Source: Vibrio penaeicida (GTDB lineage Bacteria > Pseudomonadota > Gammaproteobacteria > Enterobacterales > Vibrionaceae). Taken from it: DNA of 52,526 nt. Position 1 is the stretch's first letter, and each line of letters begins with the position of its first letter. The position numbers and the translations under genes were made by a program. Under the pieces are notes generated by a model, which did not search any database, had not been told where the DNA came from, and saw only the letters and a list, made by a program, of their open reading frames with translations. This document shows positions 44,345 to 52,325 of the stretch, piece by piece. The stretch spans positions 24,332 through 76,857 of the forward strand of contig NZ_BFAQ01000053.1 in the NCBI RefSeq assembly GCF_002933855.1, written 5' to 3'.

Positions 44345-44506
44345 ATATGAATTGAGTTCAGCTCAATAACAGGTGGTTTTACTCGATACTGCAGGCTCAA
44401 GATTCGGTCTTGGGTAAACGCCCAGTAATCTCTTCCTAAATTTAAGGAAGTTCTTCGGTTTACACCAAATGAACAACACCGATGATAAGTAGCGCTATCA
44501 AAGAAG

Positions 44507-44543
44507 CGCCAACTCTGTACAGGGTTGGCGTTTTGTTCTTTTT
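44507..44543 (+). terminator. Intrinsic terminator before the YrdC-like gene
   Basis: The stem CGCCAAC/GTTGGCG (44507-44513 and 44524-44530) is followed by a T-rich tract. Confidence 0.75.
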
Positions 44544-44605
44544 GAACATAAAGAAAACAAGTGTTGATTTAGTCAATGCATTCCATTAGTTTGTGACGTA
44601 TTGGT

Positions 44606-44624
44606 AATGATAATTATTATCATT
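44606..44624. promoter_or_regulatory. Fur box upstream of the YrdC-like gene
   Basis: AATGATAAT-T-ATTATCATT, a perfect 9-1-9 palindrome close to the Fur consensus GATAATGATAATCATTATC. It lies about 35 bases upstream of the chosen ATG, where it would overlap a promoter and its -10 region. Confidence 0.8.
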
Positions 44625-44658
44625 TAAGTTTATATGGATATTGTTATTGGATGAAACT

Positions 44659-45426
44659 ATGACTGAAAGAGTGAAATGGGATGGAAGCCTTATTGAAGGT
44701 GCGGCTAAGTCTTTAGAAGAAGGTAAGATGATAGTTAGCCCAACAAAAGTTGGTTACATCATTATGGCTGCAAATGAAGAGGGGCTGAAAAGAAAATTCG
44801 ACGCTAAGCAACGCAAATTAAACAAACCCGCTGTTGTACTTTGTGGTTCGATGGAGCAACTAAAGGAATTAGCGGAGCTTAACAAAGAAGTCGAGTCTTT
44901 CTATCAACTTCACTGGGATCAAGATGTTTTGATGGGCTGTATTGTTCCATGGAAAAAGGAAGCGATTGAGAAACTCGATCCAGAAGTCAGAAAACTGGTA
45001 ACAGACCACCGAAATACAAGTTGTTTCGTCGTGAAGTTTGGCACACCTTCCGAGCAGATCGTTGCCCACAACTGGGAAAAACGCATTCTAACCTTTGCAA
45101 GTTCAGCAAATCCGTCTGGTAAAGGGAACCGTGGTCAAGTTGAATACATAGGTGAACGCATCGAAGAAGCTGCCGATTTGATCATTGAAGCCAATGATTA
45201 TGTCAATTCTATTCAATCAGATAAGACTGTCGAAACCCGTTACGAGCAGGGCGTGATGGTTGCTATGGTCGACAGCGACGGCATCCTGATCCCTGAGCAA
45301 GGCGACGAAAGATCCATTACGCCTGCACCAATACTGATTCGAAAAGGCTTGGATACGGAACAAATTCTGATTAATTTGTCAGACAGCTTCCAATCGTGGG
45401 ACTTCCGCCACGGTGAGTACTACTAA
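44659..45426 (+). CDS. YrdC/Sua5/YciO-like protein under a Fur box
   Basis: 255 aa from the ATG at 44659; an earlier frame begins with TTG six codons upstream. YrdC-fold landmarks: SPTKVGYIIMAANEEGLKRKF (the PTDTxYGL region), AKQRKLNKPAVVLC (the KxRPxxKP nucleotide/substrate pocket) and FASSANPSGKGN (SSANxSG). The family makes threonylcarbamoyl-AMP for tRNA t6A, or binds RNA with unknown function (YciO). This copy is longer than TsaC (about 190 aa) and has divergent motifs, so it is probably a paralogue rather than the essential TsaC. A Fur box upstream predicts iron repression. Confidence 0.75.
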   Translation: MTERVKWDGSLIEGAAKSLEEGKMIVSPTKVGYIIMAANEEGLKRKFDAKQRKLNKPAVVLCGSMEQLKELAELNKEVESFYQLHWDQDVLMGCIVPWKKEAIEKLDPEVRKLVTDHRNTSCFVVKFGTPSEQIVAHNWEKRILTFASSANPSGKGNRGQVEYIGERIEEAADLIIEANDYVNSIQSDKTVETRYEQGVMVAMVDSDGILIPEQGDERSITPAPILIRKGLDTEQILINLSDSFQSWDFRHGEYY

Positions 45427-45442
45427 TTTAAGCAAATCAAAT

Positions 45443-45476
45443 AGCCGGAACACTTTATCGGGAATTTGTTCCGGCT
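45443..45476. terminator. Hairpin between the YrdC-like gene and the GntR gene
   Basis: The 10-bp stem AGCCGGAACA/TGTTCCGGCT (45443-45452, 45467-45476) lies between converging genes. T-runs are short. Confidence 0.6.
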
Positions 45477-45478
45477 AA

Positions 45479-46165
45479 CTAAGAAAACAAGCTCACGATA
45501 TCTGTACTTTGTTTTGCTTTACTATCGAAATCAATATTGTCCCTTATGTGATGGATGTGTTCTAACATCAGGTTATGAGCAAGCTCGCCATTCTTTGTGC
45601 GTATCGCCTCTACCAACTCTGCATGCTCTTCCTCTCTGCACGCGCTTGCCCCAACCGAATCAAAGATACCGATAATTAAAGATGATTGTGTAATCAGGTC
45701 TCTGACAACCTGTAACATCACTTCGTTGTCGACAACTTGAGCTAAAAGGGTATGGAATTGCCCTGAAAGTTTTATCGAATCACGACGGTTATCAGCCGCA
45801 CGTGCGGCGGATTCCTTTTTTAAATGTTTTTCCAGTAGCCGTAAATCTTTGGGCTTCGCTCTTTCCGAGGCGAGTCGTGCAATAGACGGCTCTATCAGGA
45901 GCCTCATGTCAAAGATATCACGAGCTTGTTTTTCGGACGGACTAGCAACAAAGGCGCCTTTATTGGGCTGGCGGTTGATAAGACCTCTGTCAGCCAACAT
46001 AAAAATTGCGCGTCTGGCACGCATCCGACTTACTTTAAATGCTTTACCCAATTCAGACTCAGAGAGTTTGGTTCCTGGGGTTAAGCGTTGGTCAATGATT
46101 GCTTCATATATCTGATCGACGATTGCTTCTTCTTCAGCCATATCTTTAGCGGTTGTCGCTTTCAT
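45479..46165 (-). CDS. GntR-family regulator with FCD domain (FadR subfamily)
   Basis: 228 aa from the ATG at 46165; the frame extends upstream only to a TTG. Winged helix-turn-helix at about 12-75 (IVDQIYEAIIDQRLTPGTKLSESELGKAFKVSRMRARRAIFMLADRGLI). The C-terminal all-helical FCD ligand domain (about 90-215) has the metal/ligand-binding pattern D-x3-R...H...H: DIFDMRLLIEP, QFHTLLAQV, EEEHAELVEAI, MLEHIHHI. It diverges from the importer operon, with palindromes between them, so it most likely represses it until a carboxylate- or ureide-type inducer binds. Confidence 0.85.
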   Translation of the reverse strand: MKATTAKDMAEEEAIVDQIYEAIIDQRLTPGTKLSESELGKAFKVSRMRARRAIFMLADRGLINRQPNKGAFVASPSEKQARDIFDMRLLIEPSIARLASERAKPKDLRLLEKHLKKESAARAADNRRDSIKLSGQFHTLLAQVVDNEVMLQVVRDLITQSSLIIGIFDSVGASACREEEHAELVEAIRTKNGELAHNLMLEHIHHIRDNIDFDSKAKQSTDIVSLFS

Positions 46166-46376
46166 ATTAAAGAAGTTACTCCGTTTAAAAGTCCCACTCA
46201 ATTTCTAAACAGTATGTCCAAACAAGTGCAGTTTTCAATGGTTTTTGCACACATTTAGACCAATCAATTTATATGCAACAGAATAAAAAATATAGGTTTC
46301 TTTTTTATCTTATTGTATTGGTTGGGCTTTTTATGAGGTGAAAAAGTGGTACTTAATTTGCTTTATTGATAACAGG

Positions 46377-46440
46377 ATTGTTAACAATGTGACTTTTCAT
46401 TGTTAACAATAATCGTGCACTGGTACAGATTGTTAATTTT
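46377..46440. promoter_or_regulatory. Two identical ATTGTTAACAAT palindromes plus a half-copy (candidate GntR operator)
   Basis: Perfect 12-bp palindromes at 46377-46388 and 46399-46410 have a 22-bp start-to-start spacing (two helical turns). A partial copy ATTGTTAATTTT lies at 46429-46440. The core TTGT-TA-ACAA fits the general T-N-GT...AC-N-A pattern of FadR-subfamily sites. It lies 50-115 bases upstream of the binding-protein gene. The rest of the 324-base gap (46166-46489) is AT-rich without ORFs. Confidence 0.7.
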
Positions 46441-46489
46441 TGGTTGGAGACCAAATTCAGTTGCACATAAAAGAAAAGGAGTAATTGAA

Positions 46490-47677
46490 ATGAAAACATG
46501 TGGTTTTCTTAAAGCCGGCATAATTGCTAGTGCAATGAGTGCTGTGATATCGACAGCGACTTATGCTGCAAACCCAGTGCTGAAAATCGGTTTTGTAGGT
46601 GTGACTTCTGGCCCTGCAGCCGCTTGGGGTATCTCTAATCAACGATCAATGGAAACGCGTGCAGAGTGGATCAACGAAACTGGTGGTTACACCATCGGAG
46701 ACATAACATACGACATTGAAATTGTTGCTTTTGACGACCGAAAAGACCCTAAGCGCGCTGTCGCTGGTATGGAAAAGATGGCGCAAGAGGGCATTCATTA
46801 TGTGGTAGGTCCTAATGTAGACGACGGTGCTGCTGCAGTAAGACCAGTGGCTGAGCAAAAAGGTATCATGTATTTCCCTTATGCGTTCCCGAAGAGCCTC
46901 TATCAAGCTCCAGCTTCTAATGCGGTATTGGGAATGGTTGCAAACTACCAATCTGGTCCTGCTATCTACAAGTATCTCATCGAAAACAAAGGTATTAAAA
47001 ATGTTGCTTTTGTTGCGGCTAACGAGTCGGATCCTTTGAGCCAAAGAGACAGCGGTATCGTTGCGGCTGAAGCACTTGGTCTGAAGGTGGTATCGGGTAA
47101 TGTTACTTATCAGGTAGATACCACGGACTTCACTCCTGTTCTACTTCCGGTTATTAAGTCTAAACCTGATCTGCTTGTTTTATCAGGGGTATCCCCGGCT
47201 AGCGCACCTCAGCTAATTCGTTCTGCTCGTGAGCTGGGCTACAGTGGATTGATATCTACTGAAACTGCACAGGATGCAAGCGTACTTAGGGAAGGGGCTG
47301 GCGAATTAGCTAACGGATTTATTTCTGTCGGGGGAGCATCAACACCAGAGCTTGCTTCAGACGCTATGCGTGAATTTGTTAAGCGTTATACCAGCAAATA
47401 CGGTGAGTACAACGACGAGTCAAATACGAAAGTGTACGCATTGGAATACATCCTAGAGACGCTGAAGTCCAACCCTTCGGCTATCACAAACGTGGACGAG
47501 TTCAAGCAGACAATGGATTCGTTTGAAGCGTCTAATCCTTATATCAAAGGCGAATCTAAGCTTAGTTACGTTGGTAAAACATCTTTCGGTCAGAAGCGTC
47601 AAATATCGGTGCCACTGGTTGTGAATGTGTATCAGGATAGCGAGTTTAAGACCTTGTTCGTTGCAAAGGTTGACTAG
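46490..47677 (+). CDS. ABC transporter substrate-binding protein (branched-chain amino acid / amide type)
   Basis: 395 aa from the ATG at 46490, with AAAGGAG 8 bases upstream. Signal peptide about 1-26 (ends TYAA-NP). Peripla_BP_6 fold: VLKIGFVGVTSGPAAAWG, VAFDDRKDPKRAVAGMEKMAQE, YVVGPNVDDGAAAVRPVAEQKGI, LVLSGVSPASAPQLIRSARELGY. It captures the ligand in the periplasm for the LivH/M/G/F-like proteins encoded next. Gene order suggests a ligand related to the hydantoin/allantoin-type racemase downstream rather than leucine. A strong hairpin follows the gene. Confidence 0.9.
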   Translation: MKTCGFLKAGIIASAMSAVISTATYAANPVLKIGFVGVTSGPAAAWGISNQRSMETRAEWINETGGYTIGDITYDIEIVAFDDRKDPKRAVAGMEKMAQEGIHYVVGPNVDDGAAAVRPVAEQKGIMYFPYAFPKSLYQAPASNAVLGMVANYQSGPAIYKYLIENKGIKNVAFVAANESDPLSQRDSGIVAAEALGLKVVSGNVTYQVDTTDFTPVLLPVIKSKPDLLVLSGVSPASAPQLIRSARELGYSGLISTETAQDASVLREGAGELANGFISVGGASTPELASDAMREFVKRYTSKYGEYNDESNTKVYALEYILETLKSNPSAITNVDEFKQTMDSFEASNPYIKGESKLSYVGKTSFGQKRQISVPLVVNVYQDSEFKTLFVAKVD

Positions 47678-47692
47678 AAGCCGCACTCACCA

Positions 47693-47727
47693 CCCCATGG
47701 CGACGCACAAAGTGTGTCGCCATGGGG
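47693..47727 (+). other. 16-bp intercistronic hairpin between the binding protein and permease genes
   Basis: CCCCATGGCGACGCAC pairs with GTGTGTCGCCATGGGG, one G-T pair, with a 3-base loop. There is no T-run, so it probably slows decay or partly terminates, allowing more binding protein than permease. Confidence 0.75.
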
Positions 47728-47754
47728 CCACTGTTCTTTAGTTAGGGATTACTT

Positions 47755-48624
47755 ATGGAACAAATTATCGCCAACGGGCTGTACCTTGGCGCGCAATACG
47801 CACTGATTGCGTTGGGTCTGACTCTCATCTTTTCATTGATGAATGTTCTTAATTTTGCCCATGGACAGATGTATGTGTTGGGCGGATTCGTTACCTACAC
47901 TTTCGTCTCTCAATTTGGCTTTCCTTTCATTATTGCACTACTGGTTTCAGCCATCGTCTTGGCTGTTGTGGGTGCTGCGGTGGAACGGTTTCTTTTTCGT
48001 CCGGTAATCAAAAAAACCAAAAGAGATGAAAGTACCATGCTATTGGCGGCAGCAATTGGCTTCTTTCTGGATGCCGTTATCTTGTTGGTGTTTGGCGAGA
48101 AGCAACGCGGTGTTCCGAAAATCATCGATGGTGTTTTCAATTGGGATTTTCGCATCATCATGCCTTACGACCGTATATTCATCGGATTATTGGCTATCGC
48201 AATGATCGTAGTCTTCATTCTCGTTATGCAGCATTCAAAGTCTGGACGAGCAATGAGAGCACTGGCTCAAGATAAGGTAGCTGCAACTTTGATGGGGGTA
48301 GATGTAGACCGCTATCAGATGATTGGTTTTGCGTTAGGAGCGATGCTTGCGGGTGTTGTAGGGGGGCTACTTGTGACCATAACTGGCATCAATCTAGGTA
48401 TGGGAGGACCCACCTCAACCAAAGCATTCATTATGATCATGATTGGTGGAGCCGGGGTCATTCCGGGAGCCATAGTCGGCGGTTTTATTTTGGGTATGAT
48501 GGAGAGTGTCGGTTTGTCTGTTTTATCCCAATATGGCGATATCACGTATCTGGTTATATTTGCCTCTTTGATGCTCTTTTTGGTCATTCGCCCTCACGGG
48601 CTGATGGGAAAACCATGGGGGTAA
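47755..48624 (+). CDS. ABC importer inner-membrane permease 1 (LivH type)
   Basis: 289 aa, about eight hydrophobic segments. LivH-family features: the N-terminal ANGLYLGAQYALIALGLTLIFSLMNVLNFAHGQMYVLGGF and the coupling region MRALAQDKVAATLMGVDVDRYQMIGFALGAMLAGVVGGLL, where the EAA-like loop meets the ATPase. It forms a heterodimeric channel with the next gene. It follows the binding-protein gene after the hairpin and precedes the second permease by 4 bases. Confidence 0.92.
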   Translation: MEQIIANGLYLGAQYALIALGLTLIFSLMNVLNFAHGQMYVLGGFVTYTFVSQFGFPFIIALLVSAIVLAVVGAAVERFLFRPVIKKTKRDESTMLLAAAIGFFLDAVILLVFGEKQRGVPKIIDGVFNWDFRIIMPYDRIFIGLLAIAMIVVFILVMQHSKSGRAMRALAQDKVAATLMGVDVDRYQMIGFALGAMLAGVVGGLLVTITGINLGMGGPTSTKAFIMIMIGGAGVIPGAIVGGFILGMMESVGLSVLSQYGDITYLVIFASLMLFLVIRPHGLMGKPWG

Positions 48625-48628
48625 TAAA

Positions 48629-49597
48629 ATGAATAAGAAAACAATAAGTTGGGTTGCAGCCTTTCTGGTATCTACCTATCTGGTGATTCCCTTCATTATC
48701 GAGATAACAGGTCGCACAGATTTTTACTACACGTTGACGTCTGTTGCGCTACTTTCAATTTCATCTGCTGGTGTCTGGCTAACCTTTTACATAGGGCGGA
48801 TTAATATTGGTCAGGGAGCCTACTCTTTAGCTGGTGGCTACGTTGCCGCTATCCTAGTGACTCAGGCGGAGGTGAATTTTTGGCTGGCACTGCCATTGGC
48901 AGGTGTGTTTTGCGCCGTGTTATCAGTATTCATAGGGTTGCCTATATTGCGTCTTCGCGGAGTGTATTTCGCGATGGTGACCCTGGTTCTTACCGAAGTT
49001 ATGCGACTAACCGCAATGGCATTACCAATCACGCAAGGTGCAAAAGGCATTACCTCGATTCCGCTGCCTCAAGCGTTGAAAGTGTTTAACTTTACCTTGA
49101 TTCCAGGGTTCGATACCTTCGAGAGACCCAAGGTTGCGTTTTACGTGATGGCTGTGACTTTAATGGTTTTGGCCTTTTTTGTTCTGTGGCGAATAGTCAA
49201 CTCTCGTCTTGGGCACCTATGCCGCTCGCTCCAGCAGAATGAGGAACTGGCTTCCTCAATTGGTGTGAATACGACTTATCTGCGTGTATTGACCTATTCA
49301 ATTTCGTCTTTCTTTGGCGGGATTGCTGGCGCAAGTTTTATCGCTATTACTCAGTCTGTTTACCCCTCTTCTTTCCAAATTGCAGACAGTATCAACTTTA
49401 TGCTCAATTGCTTTCTCGGCGGGCTTGGATATGTGTTCGGACCTATGCTCGGGACTCTGATGCTGTACTTCGGATGGGATCTGCTGTTCAGCATAGGCAA
49501 GTATCAGATGCTTGTTTATTCAGGGCTCTTAATCGTTGTGATGTTGGTTTTGCCAAATGGCATCTTAAGCCTTTTAGATAAAAAGGGGGAACGCTAA
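48629..49597 (+). CDS. ABC importer inner-membrane permease 2 (LivM type)
   Basis: 322 aa, about nine hydrophobic segments. LivM signature: YYTLTSVALLSISSAGVWLTFYIGRINIGQGAYSLAGGYVAA, LRLRGVYFAMVTLVLTEVMR and the coupling loop CRSLQQNEELASSIGVNTTYLRVLTYSISSFFGGIAGA. It pairs with the LivH-type permease. Its TAA overlaps the ATG of the next ATPase by one base. Confidence 0.92.
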   Translation: MNKKTISWVAAFLVSTYLVIPFIIEITGRTDFYYTLTSVALLSISSAGVWLTFYIGRINIGQGAYSLAGGYVAAILVTQAEVNFWLALPLAGVFCAVLSVFIGLPILRLRGVYFAMVTLVLTEVMRLTAMALPITQGAKGITSIPLPQALKVFNFTLIPGFDTFERPKVAFYVMAVTLMVLAFFVLWRIVNSRLGHLCRSLQQNEELASSIGVNTTYLRVLTYSISSFFGGIAGASFIAITQSVYPSSFQIADSINFMLNCFLGGLGYVFGPMLGTLMLYFGWDLLFSIGKYQMLVYSGLLIVVMLVLPNGILSLLDKKGER

Positions 49598-50379
49598 TGT
49601 TGCCATTATTAGAACTAAGAGGGGTAACCAAACGTTTTGGTGGTCTCACTGCGGTAAACAACGTGAGTTTCTCGGTTAGAAAAGGAGAGATTCTGTCCGT
49701 TATCGGACCAAATGGGGCGGGCAAGTCTACGCTGTTTAAACTTATCTCTTCGTTCCTAAAGACAAGCAGTGGAGAGGTCTTTTTTCGGGGACAGAGAATC
49801 AGTAATCAAGCCCCCCACAACGTTGCCCAGTTAGGTGTTGTACGAACCTTTCAGGAGACCACAATCTTTCGCTCAATGACCGTGAGGGAAAATATTATCG
49901 TTGCTCATCACTTGCGTTCAAAGTCCTCTCTGTTGGGTTTCTTTGTCGGGACTAAACTCGCCAAAAAAGATGAAGCAAGATTCGAAGAATCATCGGACAA
50001 ACTAATAGAGTTTCTTGGAATTGAATCCATCGCGGATGAAATGGCATCAAACTTACCTCAGGGGCACCTCAGAACATTGGGGATGGCGATAGGTTTGGCG
50101 ACAGATCCGTCGATAATTCTTCTGGATGAACCCTTTGCCGGGATGAATCATGATGAAACCATGCGGATGGTCACGCTGGTTAAGCGCCTTCGTGACGAGC
50201 GAGAAGTAACCATATTGCTGGTGGAACACGATATGCCTGCTGTAATGAAAATTTCAGACCGTGTTGTCGTCATTAACTTTGGTGAAAAAATCGCGGAAGG
50301 AACACCTCTTGAAATTCAAAACAACCCAAAAGTCATTGAGGCCTATCTGGGCTCGGAAGATGATGCGGTGGGAATGTAG
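49597..50379 (+). CDS. ABC importer ATPase 1 (LivG type)
   Basis: 260 aa. Walker A GPNGAGKST, Q-loop TFQETTIF, a signature segment LPQGHLRTLGMAIGLA (the family usually shows LPYGxQRxLEIARAL, so it is divergent), Walker B IILLDEPFAGMN and H-loop LVEHDMPAV. The LivG-type C-terminal extension is present. It hydrolyses ATP to drive import together with the LivF-type subunit. The start shares a base with the preceding stop, so it is translationally coupled. Confidence 0.92.
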   Translation: MLPLLELRGVTKRFGGLTAVNNVSFSVRKGEILSVIGPNGAGKSTLFKLISSFLKTSSGEVFFRGQRISNQAPHNVAQLGVVRTFQETTIFRSMTVRENIIVAHHLRSKSSLLGFFVGTKLAKKDEARFEESSDKLIEFLGIESIADEMASNLPQGHLRTLGMAIGLATDPSIILLDEPFAGMNHDETMRMVTLVKRLRDEREVTILLVEHDMPAVMKISDRVVVINFGEKIAEGTPLEIQNNPKVIEAYLGSEDDAVGM

Positions 50380-50382
50380 CCA

Positions 50383-51105
50383 ATGACTGAAATACTTAAA
50401 TTTGAAAATGTTGAGCTTTATTACGACCACATTTATGCATTGAAAGGTGTTTCACTTGATCTTAATAAAGGCGAGATCGTTGCGTTAATTGGAGCCAACG
50501 GCGCAGGAAAGTCCTCAATCTTACGAGCCATAACTGGTTTGGCAAAAATCAAATCAGGATCGATTTATTACAACAATAAACGTTTAGATGGGACACCAGC
50601 AGCAGAGATTGTAAAGCTGGGGATTGCGATGGTTCCCGAGGGACGAAGAGTTTTTCCATACATGTCGGTGAAAGACAACCTTCTTATGGGAGCATTCACA
50701 CGTTCAGACAAATCGGAAATTGCAGAGTCACTGGAAAATGTACTTGAACGGTTTCCTAGGCTTCGAGAGCGTTTTTCCCAACACGCAGGGACCTTGTCAG
50801 GAGGTGAACAGCAGATGATGGTGATAGGTCGGGCGTTAATGGCAAAACCTGATCTACTCCTTCTTGATGAGCCCAGTCTTGGGATTGCACCGAAACTAGT
50901 GCAAGACATTGCTCGCTCAATAGTGTCGATCTCAAAAGATCAGAATGTCAGTGTGTTGCTGGTTGAGCAGAATAGCCGCATGGCAATGTCAATATCCGAC
51001 CGGACTTATGCTTTGTCTACAGGCTCTATCGTCTTAGAAGGCCCTTCAAAGAGCCTGATCCATGATGACCGTATCAAGGCAGCATACTTAGGCGGGGATT
51101 TATAA
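50383..51105 (+). CDS. ABC importer ATPase 2 (LivF type)
   Basis: 240 aa, canonical LivF: Walker A GANGAGKSS, Q-loop MVPEGRRVFPYMSVKDNLLMGAF, signature LSGGEQQMMVIGRALM, Walker B LLLLDEPSLGIAP and H-loop LLVEQNSRMAMSISDR. It lies 3 bases after the LivG-type gene and 6 bases before the racemase, so all six genes are probably co-transcribed. Confidence 0.93.
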   Translation: MTEILKFENVELYYDHIYALKGVSLDLNKGEIVALIGANGAGKSSILRAITGLAKIKSGSIYYNNKRLDGTPAAEIVKLGIAMVPEGRRVFPYMSVKDNLLMGAFTRSDKSEIAESLENVLERFPRLRERFSQHAGTLSGGEQQMMVIGRALMAKPDLLLLDEPSLGIAPKLVQDIARSIVSISKDQNVSVLLVEQNSRMAMSISDRTYALSTGSIVLEGPSKSLIHDDRIKAAYLGGDL

Positions 51106-51111
51106 TTCAAC

Positions 51112-51879
51112 ATGAAAATCCTGATTGTAAACCCCAATACTACCGCGAGCATGACAGAAAAAATTCGTGTCTCCGCACGGAAAGCGGCCTCTCTCGATAC
51201 CGAAATAACTGCAGTATCTTCACTTGAGGGGCCAGCATCCATTGAAGGTTTTTTTGATGAAGCAATGGCAATACCTGGAATGCTGGCAACCATACAGGCA
51301 GCAGATGATTTTGATGCAGTGATTATCGCCTGTTTTGACGATACCGGGTTGGATGCAGCGAGATGTCTTACGGATAAACCTGTAATAGGTATTGGTGAAG
51401 CGGGGTATCACATTGCGTCAGTCCTATCCAATAAGTTTAGTGTTGTTACTACGTTGGCGCGGTCTGTGCCTGCATTGGAGTACAATATTTTGCGGTATGG
51501 AATGGAAAGGCGTTGTGTGAGAGTACGCGCTTCTGAAATCCCAGTTCTGGAACTGGAAAATGATAGTGTAAAACCGGTTAAGATTCTGGGGAATGAAATC
51601 GAGCGAGCCATTTCTGAAGATAAAGCTGAAGCTATCGTTCTAGGGTGTGCAGGAATGACAGACCTAGCAGCAGAATTGTCTAAGAAGTTTGGTTTACCTG
51701 TGTTAGATGGTGTTTCCTGTGCAGTGTCAATGTGCGAAAGCATTGTAAAAATGGGATTAAAGACAAGTCGACTGGGTGGGTATACACAACAGCCTACACA
51801 TAAGCTTACTGTATTGAACAGATTAGCTTCGCTGGAAAATGCTGGCGACTTGGGGCAATCATCCAATAAAACTGACTGA
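51112..51879 (+). CDS. Hydantoin/allantoin-type racemase (Asp/Glu racemase superfamily)
   Basis: 255 aa. The two catalytic cysteines lie in IIACFDDTGLDAAR and LGCAGMTD, with IVNPNTTASMTEKI at the N-terminus, the pattern of hydantoin and allantoin racemases rather than glutamate racemase MurI. It would interconvert enantiomers of a cyclic ureide or 5-substituted hydantoin so that a stereospecific hydrolase can use both. It is the last gene of the importer operon. No hydantoinase or carbamoylase gene is in the window, so the downstream route is unseen. Substrate is inferred. Confidence 0.85.
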   Translation: MKILIVNPNTTASMTEKIRVSARKAASLDTEITAVSSLEGPASIEGFFDEAMAIPGMLATIQAADDFDAVIIACFDDTGLDAARCLTDKPVIGIGEAGYHIASVLSNKFSVVTTLARSVPALEYNILRYGMERRCVRVRASEIPVLELENDSVKPVKILGNEIERAISEDKAEAIVLGCAGMTDLAAELSKKFGLPVLDGVSCAVSMCESIVKMGLKTSRLGGYTQQPTHKLTVLNRLASLENAGDLGQSSNKTD

Positions 51880-51896
51880 TGAGATTAACCACCAGT

Positions 51897-51921
51897 TCTC
51901 GCTAGTTATTTGCTAGCGAGA
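51897..51921 (+). terminator. Probable terminator hairpin after the racemase
   Basis: Perfect 9-bp stem TCTCGCTAG/CTAGCGAGA with a 7-base loop, 18 bases after the stop. The T-run is weak. Confidence 0.6.
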
Positions 51922-52019
51922 TATTCGTCGTCATGTTGAAGAACCTTATGGCACTGGTGTCTTGAAAATGCCCCCTGCTTGTAAGAGTAACTTTACTGAT
52001 TTACTTAGGTATTTTAGCG

Positions 52020-52325
52020 CTAACCTAATTCTTCCAACCAACGGACGCGCACTGCGTCTTTATCGATCATAGTAAAAACTTTAGGTCTCACTTCGGTTAT
52101 CCACCACTCATTATAAGTCGCTTCATTCGCCTTGATTTTGTGTTTTTCAGAATCGTATTGCCGAGCCCAAACAAACCAAAGGTTCTTATCTTCGTCTTCA
52201 TGAATGCTTTGGAATAAGATCTTCATTCCGCACTTTATTTGGTGTGGTAACACCACGTCGTTCATAAATTTCAACCATTTTTCTTTATTACCCTCAATGA
52301 TTTTGTATTCACGTAGTTCAATCAT
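52020..52325 (-). CDS. NIPSNAP-family protein
   Basis: 101 aa from the ATG at 52325, behind AGAGGA; an upstream frame starts with TTG. A short ferredoxin-like dimeric alpha-beta barrel protein with the NIPSNAP pattern IELREYKIIEGNKEKWLKFMND, QSIHEDEDKNLWFVWARQYDSEKHK and EVRPKVFTMI. Members occur in catabolic gene neighbourhoods but have no settled biochemical role. It converges on the importer-racemase operon. The 201 bases to its right (52326-52526) are AT-rich and hold nothing I recognise. Confidence 0.8.
   Translation of the reverse strand: MIELREYKIIEGNKEKWLKFMNDVVLPHQIKCGMKILFQSIHEDEDKNLWFVWARQYDSEKHKIKANEATYNEWWITEVRPKVFTMIDKDAVRVRWLEELG

Larger units (their letters stand above)
44345..44658. 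other. 314-base intergenic stretch with hairpin, terminator and Fur box
   Basis: It contains a small TTCCT-type hairpin near 44440, the terminator at 44507-44543, the Fur box at 44606-44624 and the short leader of the YrdC-like gene. No ORF is supported. Confidence 0.6.

Noticed and set aside
46400..46489. Longer N-terminus of the importer binding protein
   Set aside because: The extension runs through the operator palindromes and lacks a ribosome site; the ATG at 46490 gives a proper signal peptide.
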